DNA of 64,000 nucleotides from Chloroflexota bacterium (lineage in GTDB: Bacteria; Chloroflexota; UBA6077; FW602-bin22): NCBI GenBank assembly GCA_004297775.1, contig SCUE01000025.1:1-64000 (forward strand), read 5' to 3'. This document shows positions 1 to 8,385 of this stretch, one piece after another; position 1 is the first letter of the stretch; each line of letters begins with the position of its first letter. The notes beneath the pieces were generated by a model, which was given only the letters and a program-made list of their open reading frames with translations, made no database searches and had not been told where the DNA came from. A program made the position numbers and the translations under genes.

Positions 1-15
1 GAGCGTGTCGGTCAT
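1..15 (-). CDS. 5' end of a leftward gene cut by the window edge
   Basis: Read on the minus strand, an ATG at position 15 follows a purine-rich AAGAGGAGA about nine bases upstream, a good ribosome binding site. Only the first five codons (M-T-D-T-L) are inside the window, so no function can be assigned. The call rests on the ribosome binding site alone. Confidence 0.3.
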
Positions 16-40
16 CGTGTCGGTTCTCCTCTTGGCGAAA

Positions 41-190
41 TCAAGCATCCCAATGAGAACCGCGCGGTGGCCGTCTGTCAACGGCCTCCGCTTCTACACA
101 CATCCGGGGACACGACCTCCAGCCGAGCAGCGTGAAGTGGCTCTTCTTGCCTTTTCGGTCGAGATCAAACTGAATCGGCGGCAATTTCAT
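41..190 (-). CDS. possible 49-residue protein of unknown function
   Basis: A short leftward reading frame starts at ATG 190 and begins MKLPPIQFDLDRKGKK, which looks protein-like. Its second half is rich in Arg, Pro and Cys and less convincing, so the frame may be shifted or decayed around position 110. It lies just upstream of the leftward gene leaving the window at position 1. No family is recognised. Confidence 0.22.
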   Translation of the reverse strand: MKLPPIQFDLDRKGKKSHFTLLGWRSCPRMCVEAEAVDRRPPRGSHWDA

Positions 191-443
191 CTCAGGTGCT
201 CTCGCGCTGATTCTGCGTCACGTGCTGCACGCCACCCCGATTATGGTACGGACTATGCGCTGAGGAGATTGTCTATTCGCGGCAACGTACCATCGCTGCC
301 CGGTGCCTTTCCGCCGGCCCTCGGAGCGCGCGCGTGGGGCGCTAGCTCGATTTCAGACCTTCGTCCGTCTCGCGACGGAAACCGCGAATAACGATCACCG
401 AAACCGCCATCGTGTATTCTGGCGACGGAGACTCCCGGATGAG

Positions 444-1316
444 GTGAGCGCTTTCGGACGAAATGAAACCCGCGCGTACCTGACGGACTCGGCCTACTCG
501 ATCGCGGAAGCCACACGGCTCGTAGAAGCATCGCCTTCGATCGTGGGGCGCTGGCTTCATCGCGACGCCGAACCCGCCGACTGGACGCATCCTGTCCGCC
601 GTGATTACGGTCGCGACGGGCTGTGCTTCCTCGACCTCGTTGAGTTGGCGTTCGCCGTGACGTTGCGGCGCGACGGAATGGATTGGGCAGCCATCGCCAA
701 CGCACACGAGCGAATTCTCGCCGCCGAAAGAGGTCAATCGAGCGGTGGTCGTGACGTCGATCGATCGACGCCCGATCTCGCCCAGAATGAAATCTCTGCC
801 TCGTCCGAGCGAGCGGAACGGAACGCCACGCTGGCACCGATGGCGCGGCGAACCCTTCAACCCTACGGCGCCGACGATAAGGTAGGTGGGCCGCCGAGAG
901 GCGTCCGCGAAGTCTCGCCGCCCTACGGCGACGACGATCCCGACCCGCGCTCTTTCGCTTTCGCGCGGTTGCCGATTGATGTGCCGCCGGCGCCGACGCC
1001 CACCCTCGTCTTCGAGTACGCGGCCTTTCACGGCGCGCTGCCGCGGATCGGGGCGATCGCCCGGCGGGCCGAACAATTCGACTACGAGGCAGGTGTGGCG
1101 GTCAAGTGGCACCCACGCGGTCGTGACAGCGCCGTGGTCGTGAACCCACGGGTGTCATTCGGCTCACCTTCGGTGCAGGGCGTCTCGACCTACGTCCTTC
1201 GTGGACGCTTTCTGGCTGGAGAGGCCGTCGAGGTGACCGCTGACGACTTCGACATTCCTCTCGATGAACTCACCGACGCACTCGCTTTGGAGGGCCTCAC
1301 GCGGAACATCGCGTAA
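444..1316 (+). CDS. DUF433-like antitoxin/DNA-binding protein
   Basis: The first part (AYSIAEATRLVEASPSIVGRW) looks like a helix-turn-helix. The C-terminal part carries WHPRGR followed by a VVVNPRVSFGSP segment, like the WHPRGRGVPIIVDP region of the DUF433 protein at 20733-21437. Such proteins usually precede a PIN-like (DUF5615/VapC45-type) toxin, and a broken one follows here directly. GTG 444 is chosen because upstream residues are Arg-rich and low complexity; an ATG at 303 keeps the same frame. The middle (about residues 95-150) is disordered-looking and longer than in the second copy. The antitoxin role is inferred from context. Confidence 0.5.
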   Translation: MSAFGRNETRAYLTDSAYSIAEATRLVEASPSIVGRWLHRDAEPADWTHPVRRDYGRDGLCFLDLVELAFAVTLRRDGMDWAAIANAHERILAAERGQSSGGRDVDRSTPDLAQNEISASSERAERNATLAPMARRTLQPYGADDKVGGPPRGVREVSPPYGDDDPDPRSFAFARLPIDVPPAPTPTLVFEYAAFHGALPRIGAIARRAEQFDYEAGVAVKWHPRGRDSAVVVNPRVSFGSPSVQGVSTYVLRGRFLAGEAVEVTADDFDIPLDELTDALALEGLTRNIA

Positions 1317-1321
1317 CTACC

Positions 1322-1715
1322 GTCTTCTTCGACCGCGCGATTGGGAAGCGCGTCCCTGAGGAGTTGCGTCGTCGCGGTCTGACCGTGGAGGCACACTGGG
1401 CCCACTTCCCGCACGACGAGGAGGACGCGACCTGGCTGCCCATCGTCGGACAACATGGTTGCATCGTCATCAGCGTCGATTAAGAAAGTTCGTAACCGGC
1501 CGTGCGAACACGATGCCATCGTCGCCAGCGATGTCGGATACTTCTATCTGGCGAACAACAACCAAAGCTGGCGTGAGAAACTTGACACGATTCTCGCCGC
1601 CTGAGATCGGATTCAAGAAATCGCCGCGACGGTGCCGCGCCCATTCGTCCACGTGATCCACACAGATGGACGTATCGAAAGGCGCGAGGGAGGGCCACGC
1701 GGTGCGCGCCAGTAG
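1322..1715 (+). pseudogene. decayed PIN-like (DUF5615/VapC45-type) toxin
   Basis: The segment begins VFFDRAIGKRVPEELRRRGL and continues through HFPHDEEDATWLPIVG, the usual N-terminal half of PIN-like toxins. It then hits TAA at 1481. Moving one base forward at about 1478 restores the family sequence (IKKVRNRPCEHDAIV) until TGA at 1602. Beyond that stop, in the same frame, comes DRIQEIAATVPRPFVHVIH to TAG 1713, the expected C-terminus, with TGA standing where Trp is expected. No good start codon exists in the first frame. One frameshift, one nonsense codon and a lost start indicate a dead gene paired with the antitoxin-like gene upstream. Confidence 0.72.
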
Positions 1716-1754
1716 GCGCCAGGAGGCCAACTTGGAGCGAAAGGAACTGCGCCT

Positions 1755-3281
1755 CTACATCAGACGCTGGTTCAGCAGGAGATGCGTCGCGATCGAGGCG
1801 ACATAGCCGAGCGCGATCGCCCAGGTCCATTTCAGGTGGGCGACGAACGTGTAGCTGCCGCGAGCCTGGCCCATGAGCGCGATGCCGGCGGCGCTGCCGA
1901 TTGAGAGCAGCGATCCGCCGACGCCGGTCGTAAGCGTCAGAAGCAACCACTGTCCAGTCGACATCGTCGGCCCCATGCCGAGGACGGCAAACATGACTGG
2001 CACGTTGTCGATGATCGCTGACGCGAGACCGACCAGGATGTTCGCCGTCAAGGGTCCCAGGCCGACGTACAGCGCTGTCGACGCGAGTGCGAGGTAGCCG
2101 AGCACACCGAGCGCCCCGACCGCCATGATGACGCCGTAGAAGAAGATGAGCGTGTCCCACTCGATCTTCTCCATCAGTTGGAACGTTTCCAGCGGCCGGC
2201 GCGCTCTCGAGAAACGCCCTCGCTGAGGCTCCGGCGTGCTCGCAATACGCGCGACGCTCTGGGTGATGCCGCCGGGCGCGGGCTCCAGTAGGTTCACGGT
2301 GCCGCCGATGGCGTGAGCAATAGGCCCCGAGTCGGCCTCGGTTACCACGGTTTCCGGTCTATCACGCGCACGCTCGTCGATCGCCGGCGTCGCGAACACA
2401 TTGTCGAGTTCGTTCGCGAGATCCGTTACCTGGTAGCCTGAGCGGTTGAATCCGTAGCTGTAAAGCTTCAAGAGACCGAGGCCAAACATCATGCCCAACG
2501 CTGGCGGCAGATGCAGGACATTCTGCAGAGCGACGGTCAGCGCGATCGTGCCGAGGAACAGAGCGATGACCGCGATCGCGCCGTCCTCCATCTCGGTGCG
2601 CTCGCGCAAGCGCGGCGGCGCGCCGGGTCCGATCGTGACCGACATCGCGATCGCCGGGACGAGCCAGTTCACCAGCGACGGAACGAACAGCGGCAGGAAT
2701 CCCTCGAAGGGGATCCGACCACTCTGCCAGACGAGAAGCGTCGTGATGTCGCCAAACGGGCTGAAGACGCCGCCAGCGTTCGACGCGACGACGACGTTGA
2801 TGCAGGCGAGCGCCGCGAAGCGCGGATTGCTCCGGCCAAGCGCCACGACGACCGACCCGAGCACGAGGGCGACGGTCAGATTCGGTGCGACCGCCGAAAT
2901 CGCAAACGCGATCAAACCGGTCACCCAGAAGAGACCGCGCCACGATAGTCCCGACTCAACGAGCCGTCCGTGAACGGCCGCGAAGACGCCGCGCTCCGTC
3001 AGCGTATTGATGTAGGTGATGGCGACGAGGAGGAAGAGAAACAGCTCGGCGAAGTCGAGGATCGTGTGACGGGCGGCCTCGACGGTGACCGCGGTCGCCC
3101 CTTCCCACGCGAGGACCGATCCGACGAGCAACCACATGACACCGGCCGCGGCCAACGCCGGGACCGACTTGCGCAGGTGCAACTGTTCCTCGGCCATGAT
3201 CGCGACATAGGCGACGACGAACACGGCCACGGACAGGAGACCGGCCCAGTGGCCAGTGAAGTCGACGTGCGACGAACTCAA
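1755..3281 (-). CDS. NhaD/ArsB-type Na+/H+ antiporter family membrane protein
   Basis: This 508-residue protein has many hydrophobic segments and motifs of the ion transporter superfamily (CitMHS/NhaD/ArsB), such as ITYINTLTERGVF, the ASNAGGVFSPFGDITTLLVW segment and DNVPVMFAV near the C-terminus. NhaD proteins exchange Na+ or Li+ for H+ at the inner membrane. A hydrophilic insert of about 100 residues (about 275-375) between the two transporter halves is unusual. ATG 3281 places a first membrane segment right after the start. The substrate is inferred; a related anion permease role is possible. Confidence 0.8.
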   Translation of the reverse strand: MSSSHVDFTGHWAGLLSVAVFVVAYVAIMAEEQLHLRKSVPALAAAGVMWLLVGSVLAWEGATAVTVEAARHTILDFAELFLFLLVAITYINTLTERGVFAAVHGRLVESGLSWRGLFWVTGLIAFAISAVAPNLTVALVLGSVVVALGRSNPRFAALACINVVVASNAGGVFSPFGDITTLLVWQSGRIPFEGFLPLFVPSLVNWLVPAIAMSVTIGPGAPPRLRERTEMEDGAIAVIALFLGTIALTVALQNVLHLPPALGMMFGLGLLKLYSYGFNRSGYQVTDLANELDNVFATPAIDERARDRPETVVTEADSGPIAHAIGGTVNLLEPAPGGITQSVARIASTPEPQRGRFSRARRPLETFQLMEKIEWDTLIFFYGVIMAVGALGVLGYLALASTALYVGLGPLTANILVGLASAIIDNVPVMFAVLGMGPTMSTGQWLLLTLTTGVGGSLLSIGSAAGIALMGQARGSYTFVAHLKWTWAIALGYVASIATHLLLNQRLM

Positions 3282-3516
3282 AGTCCTGCCTTCTCACGCG
3301 CATCTGATCGCATCGCCCGGTCAGACCCGACCATGACGGTTCCGACCGACTTGGACGCGGTCCTGGCTGGCGTCATCAAGCGATGATATCGACTGGGACT
3401 CCGCAACCATCAGGCTGACAGCCGCGCGCCGGCCGCGAACGGCGGCGAAGGATGCTCCAGAGAACAGGCGCCGGCTCGGTGGCGGCTCACGTGAACCGCG
3501 CTGATATACATGGCGC

Positions 3517-4314
3517 GTGGGCTTCACACCCTACCGCGACGTGAATGCGCTGATCGACACGCTCGATTCCGAAATCGCGCGGGTGCTCGGCCCGCGGCTG
3601 GTCGGCCTCTATCTTGTCGGCTCGCTCGTGACCGGCGATTTCGATCACCACGTCAGCGATATCGACCTCATCGCGGTGGCCGCGACCGAGATCCCGAACG
3701 ACGAGTTGACCGATCTTCATCGGATGCACCGGGCGATCGCGGCGGCTCATCCGATCTGGGATAACCGGGTCGAGGTCATCTACGTGACGCGTGAAGCGCT
3801 TCAAACCTTTCGCGTCGAGCGGTACACCCTCGCGGTTGTCAGCCCAGGCGAGCCGTTTCACACCCTCGAGGCCGGCACCGACTGGCTCATCAACTGGTAT
3901 CTGCTGCGCACGCGCGGCATCGCCGTCCGTGGCCCTTCACCCGCCGCGTTTCTCGAACCGTTCACGACCGATGATCTGGTCGACGCCGCGATCGGCATCG
4001 CGCGCGATCTGGCCGGTCGGGTGCGCACGGTGACACGCCGCAATCCCGGCGTCTACATGGTCCTGACCGGCTGTCGCGCACTTCACAGCGTCACGCTCCG
4101 CGCATTCACGTCGAAGAGGCGCGCCGCCGCGTGGGCGATGGACGCTATGCCCGACCACGCGCCGACGATCGCGGACGCGCTCCGGATTTGGCGGACCGAC
4201 TGGTACAACTCCGAGACAGACAACGCCGGACCCCTGGCCGGCGCGGTCGATTTCGCCGACGCGGTCGTTCTTCGGACTGACACTCTGCGAAAGAACCAGA
4301 TGACGACCGGGTAA
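3517..4314 (+). CDS. aminoglycoside-adenylyltransferase-like nucleotidyltransferase
   Basis: Residues 33-52 carry the polymerase-beta-type nucleotidyltransferase signature, GS at 35-36 followed by D48 and D50 as metal ligands. The rest resembles the C-terminal helical domain of ANT(3'')/(9)-like proteins. Such enzymes transfer AMP to aminoglycosides or other acceptors; the acceptor here is unknown and resistance should not be assumed. The start is GTG 3517. A polysaccharide deacetylase gene starts 35 bases after it ends. Confidence 0.7.
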   Translation: MGFTPYRDVNALIDTLDSEIARVLGPRLVGLYLVGSLVTGDFDHHVSDIDLIAVAATEIPNDELTDLHRMHRAIAAAHPIWDNRVEVIYVTREALQTFRVERYTLAVVSPGEPFHTLEAGTDWLINWYLLRTRGIAVRGPSPAAFLEPFTTDDLVDAAIGIARDLAGRVRTVTRRNPGVYMVLTGCRALHSVTLRAFTSKRRAAAWAMDAMPDHAPTIADALRIWRTDWYNSETDNAGPLAGAVDFADAVVLRTDTLRKNQMTTG

Positions 4315-4348
4315 GATGCCCGGGCGGCCGCACCGCCAGGAGGATTCG

Positions 4349-5197
4349 ATGCCATTCGAGCGTATGACATGGCCGAACGGCGCGCGCTGCGCCGTCGCGC
4401 TCACCTTCGACAACTTCGGCGAATCGCTCGATCTGCTGAAGTTCGGCCACGCCGGCGGCGCCCTGGCTGATGGCGTCTACGCGCCGCGTCGAGGCGTCGA
4501 GCGCATCCTCGACATCCTCGATCGACACGGCATCCCGGGGACATTCTTCGTCGAAGGATGGAACGCGCGTAAGTACGCCTACCTCTTGCGCAACGTGGCC
4601 GAACGCGGTCACGAAGTCGGCGCCCACGGCTGGATGCACGAAACATGGGACAAGCTTGAGCCCAAACAAGAACAGGCGCTCATCGCGCGCACGACCGACG
4701 CGCTCGCGGCGGTCCTCGGCCGCGTGCCGCGCGGGTGGCGCTCCCCCGGCGGCTTGACGACGACCGCGACCCTCCCGCTGCTTCTCGACGCGGGTTATCG
4801 ATACGACAGCTCCTTTGGCGACGAGGACGTGCCGTACCACATGGCCGTGACGGCGGATCGGCCGCGCGATGCCATTGTCGAACTACCGTGGACGTGGCAG
4901 CTCGACGACGCGGTGTTCTACGGGCACAACAGCGCGCGCATCAGTTCGGCCGAGACCGTGCTTGGGCTCTGGAAGGAGGAGTTCGATGCCGCCTACGCGA
5001 TGACCGGTTTCTATATGCCGGTCTGCCATCCGCGGTTCAGCGGACGCCCGGCGCGCGCGATCACACTCGATCGACTCGTCGCGTACATTCGCCAGCACGA
5101 CGGCGTTTGGTTCGCGCGCTGCGAAGAGATCGCCGACCACGTTCGCGGCCTCGCGATCACGCCAAGATACCAGGCTCCAGAGGCGCTGCCGGAATGA
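4349..5197 (+). CDS. polysaccharide deacetylase (NodB-type) family protein
   Basis: The 282-residue protein has the NodB fold motifs: ALTFDNFGES near residue 18 (usual TFDD, here D21-N22), EVGAHGWMH (metal-binding histidines), GWRSPGG and a C-terminal MPVCHPRFSGR. The family removes N-acyl groups from glycans; some members act on amides such as allantoin. ATG 4349 is chosen because AGGAGG lies five bases upstream at 4338-4343, although the frame is open to 4316. The Asp-to-Asn change occurs in some subfamilies and leaves the substrate open. There is no signal peptide, suggesting a cytoplasmic role. Confidence 0.8.
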   Translation: MPFERMTWPNGARCAVALTFDNFGESLDLLKFGHAGGALADGVYAPRRGVERILDILDRHGIPGTFFVEGWNARKYAYLLRNVAERGHEVGAHGWMHETWDKLEPKQEQALIARTTDALAAVLGRVPRGWRSPGGLTTTATLPLLLDAGYRYDSSFGDEDVPYHMAVTADRPRDAIVELPWTWQLDDAVFYGHNSARISSAETVLGLWKEEFDAAYAMTGFYMPVCHPRFSGRPARAITLDRLVAYIRQHDGVWFARCEEIADHVRGLAITPRYQAPEALPE

Positions 5198-5423
5198 TTT
5201 GGGAGCCCAAACGGATCCCCGGCGCGGCCGAGCCGGCGATCGCGGCTGCCTCAACCCGGAAACTCAGCGCCAGGCTGACTGACTTCGTGGGCTCAATGCC
5301 GTCTCCTGAGGCGATACGTGCCAACCGTTCGACGAGCGCGTCCGTGCCGAGATTGAGAACAAACGCCGGCATTGGGATCGTCTGCGCGACCCTGGCTGAC
5401 GCTAGCGCAGTCGTTTCGCTCAT
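5157..5423 (-). CDS. possible small protein downstream of nitroreductase
   Basis: An 88-residue leftward frame starts with an ATGA overlap at the nitroreductase stop, suggesting translational coupling. The sequence (FVLNLGTDALVERLARIASG) is protein-like with a helical centre, but no family is recognised. Its last 41 bases overlap the end of the convergent deacetylase gene, which weakens the call. Confidence 0.33.
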   Translation of the reverse strand: MSETTALASARVAQTIPMPAFVLNLGTDALVERLARIASGDGIEPTKSVSLALSFRVEAAAIAGSAAPGIRLGSQIIPAAPLEPGILA

Positions 5424-5944
5424 TCCAGCCGCGCTCCGTACCGCTCGCGCGACGCAACCTCGCCGAGCGCCTTCCGCTTCTTCTTGCCCCTCCCGAGCGA
5501 CGCGACCGGGTAGCCAAACGCCACCAGCGCCAGGACCGATAGTTCGGCTGGGATAGCGAGCGGGGCCTTGACCGGGTCGAGCATCCCGGCGAAGCCAGCC
5601 CAGTTCGATCCGATCCCTTCCGACCAGGCGGCCAGCATCATCGACTGAATGGCGCGGCTCCCATCCGAAACGCCGAAGCGGTTGTCAACGACCGCGACGG
5701 CAATCGCGAACGCTGCGTCTCCGACAAACGCGCGTCCCGAGAGCGCGGCGATCTCGCGGAGCCTGTCTCGGTTCTCGACGACGACGAAATGCCATGGCTG
5801 CGCGTTGCGCGCGCTGCCGGTCATTCGGCCCGCATCGACGATCCGTCGAATCGCTTCGGCCGGCACCGGTCGATCCTGGTAGGCGCGCACGGCCAGCATC
5901 GTGCGAACCGCGTCATGAACGTCCACCGCCGGATCCTCCTTCAA
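5420..5944 (-). CDS. FMN-dependent nitroreductase family protein
   Basis: Starting MKEDPAVDVHDAVRTMLAVRAY, it has the nitroreductase order: R-A-Y start motif, GRMTGSARNAQPW (FMN/substrate loop), a middle WSEGIGSNWAGFAG segment and a C-terminal VLALVAFGYPVASLGRGKKKRK tail. At 174 residues it is a short member. Such flavoproteins reduce nitro groups, quinones or other acceptors with NAD(P)H, usually as dimers. The physiological substrate is unknown. Confidence 0.8.
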   Translation of the reverse strand: MKEDPAVDVHDAVRTMLAVRAYQDRPVPAEAIRRIVDAGRMTGSARNAQPWHFVVVENRDRLREIAALSGRAFVGDAAFAIAVAVVDNRFGVSDGSRAIQSMMLAAWSEGIGSNWAGFAGMLDPVKAPLAIPAELSVLALVAFGYPVASLGRGKKKRKALGEVASRERYGARLE

Positions 5945-6201
5945 ATGTCAGCGCGTCGCGACATTCGTCGCCACTACTCAAACGATAGGGAGTCTACCGA
6001 ACTCGCCGCGATCGGGCGCCGATAACCTCCGCGCGCTGATCGATGCGGCGTCATCGCTCTGTCGTCAGCCACGCCGTCAGTTTGACGTTTGCCGCGGGCT
6101 GGCGCGTCCGTCGTGTCCGCCCGCGCACACGCTACCCACCCACCGCCGGCGACGAAAGCATCGCGCGGCCAAGACGCGGCCGATGAACGGGGGCACGATC
6201 G

Positions 6202-6822
6202 ATGGGCAGCACGCTGGCGCAATTGCGCGCGTCGCTCCGTCAGGAACTGCGCGACGAGGATACCGCGGCATACACCTGGCCGGACACCATCCTGGATCGA
6301 CACCTCCAGCGCGCAATCGCCGAAACGCAGGCCGCCGCGCCGACGATCGTCAGCATCATCGCGACGATGCCGAACCCGGCCAGTCCGCGCCTGAACCTGT
6401 CTTCGCTGATCTCCGAAAGCGCACATCTCTGGTTCGACGCGATCGAGTATCCGCTCGACTGCTATCCGCGGCAGTGGCTGCCGTTTCGCGAGGAGCCTTC
6501 GCGGGTTATGTTTCTTCTTGCGGAAGAAGTGCCCGCGTCCGGTGAGGACATCCGTGTCTGGTACGCGCGACCGTTCACCGTCTCGGCCGGGTCGAGCGAC
6601 ATGCCGACCGAGTACGACCCAATGGTGCTCGATGGCGCGGCCGTTTTCGCCCTGACCGATCAGGCGGTCGACCTCGCGCCGAAGCTCGTCGGGCGTGACG
6701 CGCCCGCTCTGTACGAAGCGCTAGCCGAGGCGCGCGCCGCCCGATTCTCCGCCGCGCTCGCGGCGCTCCGGTTGCGCTCGGCGACGCCGATGTGGCGACC
6801 GTCGTGGCGGTTGCCTCGGTAA
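6202..6822 (+). CDS. phage-like structural protein (possible head-tail connector)
   Basis: First gene of a compact rightward module. The 206-residue protein begins MGSTLAQLRASLRQELRDED, typical of small phage connector-like proteins that start with a helical bundle, and ends with an Ala-rich helix. No catalytic motif is seen. The placement next to other phage-like genes is the main support; similarity to a named family is not certain. Confidence 0.45.
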   Translation: MGSTLAQLRASLRQELRDEDTAAYTWPDTILDRHLQRAIAETQAAAPTIVSIIATMPNPASPRLNLSSLISESAHLWFDAIEYPLDCYPRQWLPFREEPSRVMFLLAEEVPASGEDIRVWYARPFTVSAGSSDMPTEYDPMVLDGAAVFALTDQAVDLAPKLVGRDAPALYEALAEARAARFSAALAALRLRSATPMWRPSWRLPR

Positions 6823-6902
6823 TGCGTCGGCGTGGCATCACGATCCACGTCGGCGGCAGTGCCAGCGCAGATGACCAACCCAGTTTCCGAAGGAGGACGC
6901 TC

Positions 6903-7679
6903 GTGACGATCATCGCGACCCAGGATGGCCAGCCGGTCGCGGCCGGCAACCGCTTCCCGGTCGAGCTCTACGGACCCAACGGCGCCCCGCTCTTCCCCGC
7001 CAAGCGCCTCGCCGCCGACAACCTCGCCCTACCCACCACCATCGACGTCCTCGCCACCCTGCTCGGCTACAACGGCGCCACCCTCGACATGATCCGGACC
7101 GCCGCCGCCTACCTCAACGGCGCAACCCCGGAAACAGCCGGCGTCGCGCGCGTCAACGCCGGTCTCGTCGTCCAGGGATCCGACGGCACCAACCGCAGCG
7201 TCCAGGCCGCAAACACCGACGGCCTCTCTCTCGAGTTCGCCCTCGCCGTCGGCGAGCGCCTCTACAACGGCACCAATTCCGATCGCCGACGCGGCAACAC
7301 CGAAGGCACCCTGCTCGCCAGCGCCGCGCGCGCGGCCACGACCGCCACCGCCGCGCAGACCAACCACAACGCCCAGGGACTCATCGTCTTCCTGAACATC
7401 ACAATCGCCGGCGCATCCGGCGGACTCACAACGCAAATCATCGCCGTCGATCCCGTCGGCGCCGGATCAACCATCCTCCTTCAATCCGGCCTCATCTCCG
7501 CGACCGGCCTCTACGCCTACGAACTGCGACCCGGCGCCGATACCGCCGCGCTCGGCGGCGGCTCCGGAAACCTCACCGTCCGCAACTCCGGATCCCTCCC
7601 CCGAACCTTCAAGGTCCAGATCGCCCACACACTCGCCGATTCGTGGACCTACTCCGTCGGCTACGCCCTGCTCGTCTAG
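6903..7679 (+). CDS. phage-like tail/structural protein
   Basis: GTG 6903 is chosen because AGGAGG at 6891-6896 lies six bases upstream. The 258-residue protein starts with an FPVELYGPNGAPLFPAKRL segment and continues with Ala/Gly/Thr-rich beta-prone sequence ending WTYSVGYALLV, as in virion surface or tail proteins. Codons end in C far more often than in flanking chromosomal genes. No enzymatic motif was found, so the structural role is inferred from composition and context. Confidence 0.5.
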   Translation: MTIIATQDGQPVAAGNRFPVELYGPNGAPLFPAKRLAADNLALPTTIDVLATLLGYNGATLDMIRTAAAYLNGATPETAGVARVNAGLVVQGSDGTNRSVQAANTDGLSLEFALAVGERLYNGTNSDRRRGNTEGTLLASAARAATTATAAQTNHNAQGLIVFLNITIAGASGGLTTQIIAVDPVGAGSTILLQSGLISATGLYAYELRPGADTAALGGGSGNLTVRNSGSLPRTFKVQIAHTLADSWTYSVGYALLV

Positions 7680-7748
7680 CCACGACGCACGTCCTGTAAG
7701 CAAGTCGAAAACCTTCACCGGGGCCGGTTATAAGGAGGCTACCAACCA

Positions 7749-8066
7749 ATGCCATCAGCCAAGATCGTCACTTCCTGGCAGGACCGAAACGCCGCCCACA
7801 TCGCCATCCGCGTCGAAGCCGACACCACCGACAGCAACGGCGCGCCCGCCGCGGTCGAGTACATCGGAACCATCGCCCTCGACCAGCTGATCGACCCCGC
7901 CACCGGCCAGCCGGTCGCGCCCACCTTCGCCGGCGCCGTCGCCTTCTCGAACCTCACAATGGCGCAGAAGAAGCTCGCCCTCGTCGCGGCCGCCAGGGCC
8001 ATCCGCGACGCCGGCCGCGCGCCGACATCCGCCCCCGTCGCCATCACCGGAACCGTCACGGTCTGA
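7749..8066 (+). CDS. small phage-like protein
   Basis: A 105-residue protein with a strong AAGGAGG site just upstream of ATG 7749. It begins MPSAKIVTSWQDRNAAH and has a C-terminal Ala-rich helix (MAQKKLALVAAARAIRDAG). It overlaps the next gene in a TGATG junction, so the two are translated together. Function unknown; probably a virion or assembly component. Confidence 0.5.
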   Translation: MPSAKIVTSWQDRNAAHIAIRVEADTTDSNGAPAAVEYIGTIALDQLIDPATGQPVAPTFAGAVAFSNLTMAQKKLALVAAARAIRDAGRAPTSAPVAITGTVTV

Positions 8067-8284
8067 TGACAGACGCGCAAATCACCCGACACCTGTGCAC
8101 CGAATGCGCGCGCGTCGGCGCGTCCTACGCGATCCGACTCGACTACCTTCCCGGCAGCGTCGGGCCGTTCTGCAAGGCCTGCGCCACCATATGGCTGAAG
8201 AACTACCTGGAAAGCCTCACCGCTTCACCGCCGCGATTTACCACCCCCACAGAAAGCCGTGGCGACGCCGGCCGTCCCACGTAG
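8066..8284 (+). CDS. small zinc-ribbon-like protein in phage module
   Basis: This 72-residue protein has CTEC near residue 11 and CKAC near residue 37, two CxxC pairs typical of a zinc ribbon. Its ATG overlaps the previous stop, and its stop (TAG) overlaps a GTG of the next small frame. A nucleic-acid or protein-binding role is possible but not shown. Confidence 0.5.
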   Translation: MTDAQITRHLCTECARVGASYAIRLDYLPGSVGPFCKACATIWLKNYLESLTASPPRFTTPTESRGDAGRPT

Positions 8285-8385
8285 TGGAACGACTGATCAC
8301 CGGCGCCGCCGCGGCCCCATCAATACAGCCCCACCGCCCAACGCTCGCGTCGGTCGCGCTCGCACCCCGTAGCCGAGGCATCTGA
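8284..8385 (+). CDS. possible 33-residue peptide in phage module
   Basis: A GTG overlapping the preceding TAG opens a 33-codon frame that ends in TGA exactly before the TTG start of the large tail gene. The perfect packing supports translation, while the short Ala/Pro-rich sequence gives no family clue. Confidence 0.35.
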   Translation: MERLITGAAAAPSIQPHRPTLASVALAPRSRGI

